Assembly: GCA_001599755.1 (NCBI GenBank)
Contig: BCHX01000001.1
Span: forward strand, 7,068,001-7,132,000
DNA: 64,000 nt
Reading direction: 5' to 3'
From: Gliomastix tumulicola
Lineage: Eukaryota; Ascomycota; Sordariomycetes; Hypocreales; Bionectriaceae
This document shows, piece after piece, positions 56,317-64,000 of this stretch; the stretch's first letter is position 1; the number at the start of each line of letters is the position of its first letter. Below the pieces are notes generated by a model. The model ran no database searches. It was not told the DNA's origin and saw only the letters and a program-made list of their open reading frames with translations. The position numbers and the translations under genes are program-made.

Positions 56317-58017
56317 ATGGCTCAACATCTCAGCAACGAAAAGGCAGACGGCACTTCCATGCACTTCGAGACCGAGGCTAACGATGTGTCCCATTCAAAG
56401 CTGGACGCGGCTGTCGATGACCCCCGAAACGACCCTGAATGGCAGGACGCCCAGAAGTCGCTTGTCCGCAAGCTTGACATGACGCTGATCCCCATGGTCT
56501 GGGTCTTGTACATGTTTAATTACCTCGACCGCAACAACATTGCGTAAGCTTGTTCAGAAAGATTGGCTACTCTTGTACTGACCCCTTCTATCAGACAAGC
56601 ACGACTGGACGACTTTGAGGCTGATCTTGGCCTCGTTGGCAACCAGTTCAATGTGGCCGTTTCCATCCTCAACGTCGGATACATGCTCGCCCAGCTACCA
56701 TCCAATATGATCTTGACCCGAGTCCGACCCAGCATCTACCTGCCATGCTGCGTCGCCACGTGGTCCTGCATCTCCGCTGCTACGGCTGCAGTCCACAATT
56801 ACCAAGGACTCATCGCTGTGCGCTTCTTCCTGGGCATTGTTGAAGCGCCATTCTTCCCTGGTGTAAGTGGCCCATGGTATGAGAAAAGGACCAGTCACTA
56901 ATCGGTTGGTGAAGGCCTTTTACCTCTTGTCCTGTTGGTACACGCGCCGGGAGCTTGCCCTTCGCACTGCCGTGCTGTATTCAGGCCTCGTCCTGGCCAC
57001 GGCCATCTCCGGCCTCATCGCGGCCGGGGTATTCTCTGGGCTTGACGGGGCTCGCGGCCTCTCCGGCTGGCAGTGGCTCTTCATTATCGAGGGTGCAGCC
57101 AGCTTTGCATCGGCAATTGTCGCCTTCTTCCTTCTGCCTGACTTTACCGAGTCAACGACCGGCAGTGCTACGTGGCTGCTTAGCGACAAGGAGAGGGAGG
57201 TTGCTACTCAACGAATCATTTTGGACCGCGTGTCTCTGCCCGAGGCTGACCGCTCTGTCTGGACTGGCCTTGCGCTGGCTGTCAAGGACTACCGCACGTG
57301 GATCTTTGTGAGTAACAATCGCCGAAATGACTGTGTAAGCTCGACTCACACATTCATGCGAACAGGTCCTTCTCCTCTGCTCCAACCATACGGCCTACGG
57401 CTTCAACAACTTCTTCCCCACGTAAGCAGAACCTCCAACCACGACCATTTCTCTGCAAAGCTTACACGAGGAATAGAATCATGACGGGATTTAACCTGGG
57501 TACGCGCACACTGACACTGGCCCTGACCGCACCGCCATATCTCGTCGGCGCGGTGGTGTCCTTCCTCGTCGCCTACTCGAGTGATCGTTTCAACGAGCGT
57601 GGATACCACATCGCTGCTCCCATGCTCGTCGCCGTGGTCGGCTTCGCCATCTCTGTGGCGACGCTCAACGTGCCCGCTCGCTACCTGGCCTCGTTCCTCT
57701 TCTGCTCAGGATGCTTCGCAGCCAACTCCATGGTGTATTCCTGGGCTGCCTCCGTGCTGAACCAGACGCCCGAGAAGCGCGCCTGTGCCACGGCCATCAT
57801 CAACTTGCTCTCCCAGCTGGGCAACATCTGGAGTCCGTACTTCTTCCCGGCCACTGACGGGCCCAGATATACGATGGCCATGTCGCTGATGATGGCGTTT
57901 TCGGTCTTGAGTATTGTGTGCGCGGTTCTGCTCAAGTTTGTGCTCAAGAGGGCCAATGCAAAGCTAGTGGCGGAGGGCGAGAGAAGTAGGCAGACCGTCA
58001 CACTGTACACTATCTGA
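56317..58017 (+). CDS. MFS transporter of the Dal5/anion:cation symporter family, 494 aa
   Basis: Five exons: 56317-56543, 56595-56862, 56915-57307, 57366-57421 and 57477-58017; 1485 nt in frame. The N-terminal cytoplasmic region is acidic. Helix 1 reads MVWVLYMFNYLDRNNIA, the family signature; then LGLVGNQFNVAVSI, YMLAQLPSNMIL, FFLGIVEAPFFPG, GWQWLFIIEGAAS, and late NMVYSW-like helices including CFAANSMVYSWAASV. Relatives import carboxylates such as allantoate, nicotinate, tartrate or pantothenate. Pairing with a carboxylic-acid lyase and shared operators suggests uptake of the lyase pathway's starting acid. Confidence 0.93.
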
Positions 58018-58278
58018 TATTCACTAGCTACAGGCAATGGAGGGGGTTCCTGGTGGTAATTGGACTAGGGAGCAGAATACGACAAGTAGCTAAGCAAGAA
58101 TGGCCGAATCGTGTCAATGATAAATATGAGGACTTGTTTTTTGTATTCATCTCGCCACAGAGTACTACTGGGCGGCGTTGAATCGAACATTAACCCCTCT
58201 GCCGAGTCATTTCTGGTGCGGGGCCGTCTGTGATCTGCCCTCCTGATCCTTCCCTGACCCTTCTCTCACGCTTCATAT

Positions 58279-58671
58279 TTACAAAGCGACGATAGACTTG
58301 GACTCTCCCCCAAGGATGATGGGCTTTGCGGGCGTAAAATTGGGAATATCACCCAGGATCTCGTCCGTTGGCGAGTTCTTGAATGAGTCCAGGGAATCCC
58401 ACTTCAAGATGGCCTGGATCTGATTCTGCTGGCCTTCCTCGTACTGCACAATATCGTAGCTCTGCAGCCCGAGAGGGCCCCAGATCCTGTATCTTGTTAG
58501 CTAGCTACCCCGGCTTGTACCAGACGAAAAGGCAATGCCCTCGGCGGCCGGACATCGCTGCTATCAATTAGGAGGGGCTACGTACTTGGCGACAAGGGGC
58601 ATGTGCGTCTCCAGGTAGTACCCGAGATCGAAGGGGAATCCCGAGGGATACGTGACGGTAACGGTAGCCAT
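58279..58671 (-). CDS. EthD-domain protein, 97 aa
   Basis: Two exons: 58586-58671 and 58279-58486; intron of 99 nt; 294 nt in frame. It starts MATVTVTYPSGFPFDLGYYL, and the dimeric ferredoxin-like core is seen in THMPLVAKIWGPLG, IVQYEEG and AILKWDSLDSFKN, ending IPNFTPAKPIIILGG. EthD-family proteins appear as small accessory or cyclase-like proteins in catabolic and aromatic polyketide pathways. This fits a role beside the lyase, MFS and aldo/keto reductase genes, but no direct link is shown. Confidence 0.85.
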
Positions 58672-59193
58672 TTTTATGTTGAGGTCGTAGAGAGGAATTT
58701 GCGTAGATGTCCTGATGATTGTGATGAAGCTTGGTGATATCCGTGGAAGAAAGCAGTATTTATCTCAGCGGTGGCGTTCCGTTGTGAGGGGTTGCTGAGA
58801 CACGTTCTGTTCCGCACCTCCGTTACTCCGAACCCGGTGGCTGGTTTGCTTGGTACTAGTAGTAGTTAAACGCCTAACAGCGACTAGCAACTAGCAGCTG
58901 ATAAACCCCGCTTCGGCGTTGTTGACGTCGTCAGTGCCTTATGATGACCACACTAACTCCACTGTTCTGCTCGGTCGTTGCTGCTTTTCGGCTTCTACGT
59001 CTTTCTATCAAGCGACGGGCTGAGATATATATATATATATATCGAAGCGACATTAATAATCACGGGGTGGATTTGGACGCATATCGCGGGTCACATTGTG
59101 CTAGGAATATCGCTCGGGCTTTATGTGGATAGATATCTGCGCATTGTCATCCTACGACCGCCCTCCTGAGACGCGGTTCCTGAGATTCTCGGC
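58672..59193. other. Intergenic region, no gene seen
   Basis: Promoter of the EthD gene and 3' end of the aldo/keto reductase gene. An AT microsatellite of about 20 nt lies at 59024-59042. No CCGATCGG motif was found here. Confidence 0.5.
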
Positions 59194-60795
59194 CTAGATG
59201 ATAATCTTGTGCGTGGCCGGGGCTTCACTCTCGTCGCCGAAGAGGTTGATGTCCCACCGTGGCTTGTCTGCTCCGACGTGGCGTGATTAGTACGACGGCT
59301 TCTGTGCCTGATTGGGCCATGACTTACTGGCAATGTACGGGATGTTGTAGCGCCTCTGCTCCTTGCCAACGGCTTCGACCGCGCGGAGGTCGTCGTCGGA
59401 CAGCTCGATCTCCTTGAAGTTGTCGGCGATGCGAGCGGGCGTGACGGACTTGGGGATGACGCTGTGGCCGCCACTCTGAGCCCAGGCGAGCCTTGAATTC
59501 ATCAGCTTGATGTCTCAGGAGTCTATGTCATGATACTTACAAGATCTGGGTAGGAGTGATCTTCTCGTTCCTCTCCTGCGACAGCTTCTCGGCGAGAGCT
59601 TTGATGTCTGGGTGGGAGAACAGCAGCGGAATATTGAGCATGTTGTTCCCGAAAGCCTGTTGCCAGGGTCAGCTCGGTCTCACGTATAATATTGGAGAGT
59701 CACGTACGGAATAGGCCGTGATGTGGATGTTCTTCTCCTTGCAGAAGGCGATCAAATCGTCCTGTCTGAGCAGGGGATGGCGCTCAATCTGATTGGCTGC
59801 AGGGACTACAGATGTGGCGTCGATGATCGCTTTGAGCTGAGGTAGATCTGTTAGGCATCCATAAGCGTCTCGGTGTGATGTAGACTCACATGTTCAAGGC
59901 TGTGGTTGGACACTCCGACGGATCGGGCCTTTGACTTGGGCAGCTTGGTCATGGCTGCAGATTTGTCGTGTAAGTAATTGAAAGTACGGAAAACAGCGCC
60001 TTACTGACCTCTCCAGGTGTCGATGATGGAGATCGAATCATCAATCTCGACGTCGCCGTCGGGCTCATTGCGCCCCGTGAGGGGGAACAAGTCCTGGCCG
60101 ACATGGGTAGAGCTTCCCTTGAACGAGATGGGGAAGTGAACGAGGTAGAGCTGGGATGGTTAGTGTTGAAAGACGGAAGTCGATATTCGCAGTATACTCA
60201 CATCAAGATAGTCCAGGCCAAGCTCCTCAAGACAGTCGTCCAGTGCGGCTTCGACAACCTTGGGATCGTGCTGACTGAGTGGAGGTGAGTACAGGAATCA
60301 ACAGGATAAAGACCCCACGTACGAGTTCCACAGCTTGGACGTCTGGCAGGCGGATATCAGCATGGTGCTCAATGCTAGTCAGAGAAGGGCACATACGATA
60401 AAGACGTCCTCACGTCGAAGGCCCGGGAGTTCCTGGAACGCCTTCTTCAAGCCCTGGGCGACTTCAGGCTGGTTTCCATATCTGCAGCGGGATTAGCGAC
60501 GGGGGAGCACAACACGGATGCGACGCAATCCCTACACTTTCGCAAGATCCTTGTACCGTGTTAGCAACGACGAAAGAGAAGCAGAAGCGGCAATAAACCC
60601 ACCAGATGCCTGTATCCGACTTTCAGGGCCTCATAGACACCCAGGGCGACCTCGCCCGGAGCGGATTGCCAGGTTCCATAGCCCAGCTGACTATCACCAG
60701 AGCGTTAGCTAGCTTTGTTCCAGAGCGGTGGTGGTTCTGGTCACTCACGGGATCTTGTGCCCGCTGTTGAGGAGGACGCGTCTGCCGAGAGACAT
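59194..60795 (-). CDS. Aldo/keto reductase with 11 introns, about 320 aa
   Basis: NADPH-dependent carbonyl reductase of the AKR fold. Twelve exons can be read from the start at 60795 to the TAG at 59194-59196; 11 short introns, each GT-AG. Order of motifs: [30 protein letters not shown] (catalytic Asp and Tyr), TSKLWN (catalytic Lys), LYLVHFPIS (catalytic His), [26 protein letters not shown] and the NADPH-binding [11 protein letters not shown]. The C-terminus is [13 protein letters not shown]...HKIII. Tetrad complete. Intron density is far higher than in neighbouring genes. Substrate unknown; enzymes of this type act on sugars and short aldehydes or keto acids. Confidence 0.88.
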
Positions 60796-61316
60796 TGTGA
60801 ATCAGTTCTACCGAGATGAAGCTGTGTAGTTATGTTGCGAGGTGTGTATGCAGACGGGGGATTGCCTCAAACTTTGGAGCGATTGAGACTTTATATATGT
60901 CGAGGCATCATAGTAGCTGGTGCGTCACCATAGCACCATGTACGTCTGCAGAAGAGGGGATAAGAGGGGGAGCGATTACCAATCCCCGAGACCAAAGTTG
61001 CATGCGCTCCAATCAGGTGCTGTACACTTCATAGTGCGGATCTATGTTAAGCTAGCGAGTTTAGTTCGCGCGGCTAACGGCCCTACTACAAATCTTAGTA
61101 TCAGAGATTCAGCTATAGGCGCCCCAATAACACGCCATTTGGCGTTCCAGAAAGGACTCAGAACATGCTTCTCATGCATAAGACTGCGGAAAACTAGTCG
61201 ATGAGTCCTCGCCGACTCCTGATGCGGCAGTGATAATCTTGAACCGCCCCGCAAGAGATGCGCTATTAGTTCTGAGTAGTGACAACAAGCTTTCTCGTGT
61301 AGAGACAAGGGGTCGA
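60796..61316. other. Intergenic region, no gene seen
   Basis: Promoter of the aldo/keto reductase gene and 3' end of the GH43 gene. Only short random frames. Confidence 0.45.
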
Positions 61317-63127
61317 CTACCCCTTTCTTCTTTGGACTGGGATAAATACATCGTTGTCAACCTTCTGTGCGATGGGAGTGTATCGCCATCGACTGAAATA
61401 CACAGGTGTCTCATCGCCTCCTCCGTTGCTGGTCGCATAAATGCCAAGCGACGTGCCTTGAACTCATGTCAGTTTGGTGTGGTCTCGTGGGTGGTCAAGC
61501 GCAACTTACCAGTGAATGGTGCGGCTCCGCCGGACACAAGCCAGGCATCCGCGGATCCGATATACTTGACCTCCTCGGGCTCGACCGCCAGCGCCGCCCC
61601 AACGACGTACTCGGTATCGGACACGGCGGACACGGACAGCCTGATGGCCTTGCGCCGCCACTCCCTGGGCACAGGCACGATGACGGGATCCGGGCTCGGG
61701 ATGCCCTTGCCGGACGCCTCGATGCGGAGCCTGAAGTGCGGCACCGTCGAGTTGCAGCTGCTGCTGTTGGTGGGCAAGTAGACGATGCCCAGATCGAGGT
61801 GCTGCGTGTGTGCCAGAAAGACGGAGACGCCGGCCTCGGAGCCCGCAGGGGAAGACGGGGCGACGGACACGTCGATGCTGAAGTCGAAGAGGGTGCTGGT
61901 CTGTTTGCGCGCGATGAAGCCGAGACCATCCTCGTGAGCGATGAAGCCAGGTTCAGCCGTCAAGTTGGACCGTGACGGGGTGATGCGCAGGGTGTTGGGG
62001 TGGCCCTCCGGGGAGACTTCGAAGTCGGACAGCCGGGGCTGACGCCAGAAGAACCAGTGTCTGGGGAGGGCAGAGCCAGGCTCAAAGTCGACGGCGTCCG
62101 GGTCTCTAATCCAGACTCCGTCTCCGGGGACGTCCGGATTCTCGACGGGGAGAGGGCCTCTCATGGTGCCTCGGATCTGGTCGACGACAGGCCAGCCGTC
62201 CTCGTCCCACGTCACGGGAAAGAGAACCGACTCGCGCCCCATGGGATAGACATTCCACTCGGGACCCGAGCGGGTGGCCAACGCGATACCCCACCAGTTG
62301 CCGTTGACATCCTGGAACAGGTCGGCGTGGCCAACCGTCTGGAAGTACTCGGACGTGAACTTGTTAGTGAGCCAGGGATTGCCCTCGTAGCCGACGAAAG
62401 GGCCCTCGACACCGTCCTGGCTGCGCGCGATGGTGGCCGTGTGGTTCGTCTCAGTGCCGCCTTCGCCGATGACAAGGTAGTGATAGTCGTCCTTGAGATA
62501 GAGGTGCGGTCCCTCGGGGTTGCGATCCCCCGTGCCGTTCCAGATCCTGAAAGGGTCGGTGGCAGCGCCTGTGTCGAGGTTAAGCTCACTCACCCATATG
62601 CCGGCCGCAATGGCCATGTACAAGGTTCCATCTGTGTCCCAATACAGATCGGGGTCGATGTCGTTCTTGGGGTTGTCGACCCTCAGCGGATCACTCCAAG
62701 CATCGTCGTCGAAAGGGTCTGTCGTCTGGAACAGCAGGATAATAGGCCCCCACTCGGGTCGAGGCACCCAGGCGGTAATAAGATAGAAGACACCGTCCCG
62801 CTCACGCAGCGTCGATGCCCACAGACCCCCGGAGTCGTCTCCTGAGTACCTGGCAACTTCAGGGACCTGCTCCGGCCGGCTGAAGGCATTGCTTGCCAGC
62901 CGCCAGCTGACGAGGTCCTTGCTGGCGTACACAGGCAGGCCCGGAAACGCGCTGAAGGACGAGGTGGTGCAGAAGACGGTGTCGCCGACGGAGGTGCAGC
63001 TCGGGTCCGGGTTCCAGCCGGGGATGATGGGGTTCGTGTAGGTGCTGTTGTGCGTCAAGGCCTGGCTGCCGGCAACGAGAGTGGTCATTGCCACAGTGGC
63101 CGCCCAGGAGGACTGTGAGAGCATCAT
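61317..63127 (-). CDS. Secreted glycoside hydrolase family 43, 585 aa
   Basis: Five-bladed beta-propeller enzyme acting on arabinoxylan-type side chains or xylo-oligosaccharides outside the cell. Two exons: 61510-63127 and 61317-61456; intron of 53 nt; 1758 nt in frame. A signal peptide is seen (MMLSQSSWAATVAMTTLVAGSQA is cleaved before LTHNS). Catalytic base Asp lies in GWNPDPSC, the pKa-modulating Asp in NDIDPDLYWD and the acid Glu in NPEGPHLYL. The C-terminal beta-sandwich (SDFEVSPEGHPNTLRI onward) is the usual GH43_C2 extension. The second exon completes it with GIYATSNGGG. Start chosen at the Met pair at 63127; the frame before it has no ATG. Confidence 0.94.
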
Positions 63128-64000
63128 GGCGGACTTGGGCAATGGTCATCCACATATGTTGTCGCAGCTTCTGGCCTTCCCTGTCGACAGTTGTCTTGGC
63201 TGGCCTTCACCGACATACACGGTCTCTTATATACTCGGAATCCGCATCTCTTTGTGTAGATCACCGACTGATCCTTCTCTGATTTTCCACCAATCTGGTC
63301 TTTATCCGTCCGGACTGTTTATCCGACGGGCTCTGATATAGCCTATTTACCAGGCCTGCAGTTGGCGGGGAAGGGGAGAGCTCTCCGATTTGAAGAAGCA
63401 CGTCATGAAGCTATGCTCTTTGGAGATGGTGTCAATAATCAAGGTCTGGAACCGCGGAGGGAGTATAATCTTGCCAAACACCGTCTGATCGGCTGCGATG
63501 GCAAGCTTATGAGATGATGGGAGCGGTTTTCGTAGTGGTCCTGGCAAGCTATCCAAGGTACTGAAGCCTCGCTTAAAGTGAGTTGATCGATAGAAAATAG
63601 TTACCGACACATTCGGGGGCTTTTGTTAGGGCGAAAGATCACAGTAAGCCTCCATCAGACTAATCGTATTTGGGCGGACACCATCTCATGCAACCCCATC
63701 AGACGACGTCCAAAACCTCAGTGTATGCAGGCCTTTGTAATGCCCTGAGTGGCTTTCGATTATAAGATCATTTGTGCGCGCGTCCCCCCTACACAGCAGT
63801 CTAGCAAGGCTTGGAGCACCGCATCACCAGCTGAGGATGGTCAGCGCTGCCATAAATAATCCTGGCCTGTGCAGTCATCGATATAAGCCAACCCCACCAA
63901 GTACCACCACGGGCGATCATCACGCACCACGCCCTATCCATCAGAAGAGCAATCACCACTGATTCCGCGGATTTGGGGACCCGTGGCGACTCTTCTTACG
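63128..64000. other. Right-edge region, no gene seen
   Basis: Promoter of GH43 followed by about 700 bp without convincing coding sequence. An 87-residue minus frame (63347-63610) has no domain or supporting signals. Confidence 0.4.

Noticed and set aside
62000..62845. Plus-strand 281-residue open frame
   Set aside because: Antisense to GH43; composition mirrors the coding strand.
1..64000. CRISPR arrays, tRNA or rRNA genes, intact transposons
   Set aside because: No spaced repeats, cloverleaf with a proper T-arm, ribosomal sequence, or transposase frame could be found by reading both strands.

Overview
The window is nuclear DNA of a filamentous ascomycete (Pezizomycotina, most likely a Sordariomycete). 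The evidence is gene style: short GT-AG introns of about 45-110 nt, compact GC-rich genes on both strands, several Zn(II)2Cys6 regulators, a NACHT-WD40 protein, a septation GTPase of the Spg1/Tem1 type, sugar and Dal5-type MFS carriers, and plant-polysaccharide glycosidases. I cannot name the species from sequence alone. Exons were placed by hand from splice signals and phase arithmetic; each spliced model listed closes in frame unless stated.

Layout. 0-9 kb: left-truncated NLR-like NACHT-WD40 gene, double-chromodomain protein, and a Zn2Cys6 regulator divergent from a glutathione S-transferase. 9-18 kb: a fructosyl-amino-acid/sarcosine-type FAD oxidase, a small hypothetical, a C2H2 zinc-finger protein, and a Fungal_trans_2-like regulator with no visible zinc cluster. 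17.7-28.6 kb: an EasF-type N-methyltransferase, a gene-free stretch, a single-pass membrane protein, a cytochrome P450, a Zn2Cys6 regulator and a membrane-anchored P450 reductase. The last two overlap tail to tail inside their coding regions. 29-34 kb: a hexose-type MFS carrier, a bacterial-looking intronless GH5 glycosidase, a small hypothetical and a cysteine-rich secreted protein, plus a decayed copy of that protein's 3' end.

34-47 kb is a housekeeping block: HEM3 (heme), GCV3 (glycine cleavage H protein), Spg1/Tem1 GTPase, two small membrane proteins, and a PLAC8-type protein with a repetitive tail. 47-63 kb is again accessory: SDR, tyrosinase, Zn2Cys6 regulator, an isocitrate-lyase/PEP-mutase superfamily lyase divergent from a Dal5-type MFS carrier, an EthD-domain protein, an aldo/keto reductase with 11 introns, and a secreted GH43.

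The most interesting signal is a CCG-AT-CGG everted repeat (core TCCGATCGGA). It sits 155 bp upstream of the regulator gene at 52.6 kb and, with variants, within 70 bp of the divergent promoter of the lyase and MFS genes. It looks like the operator of a small pathway regulon. Other leads are the P450/reductase/regulator/methyltransferase group, the HxLxxD repeat tail of the PLAC8 protein, and the GH5 gene lying between an intact and a broken copy of an effector-like gene.
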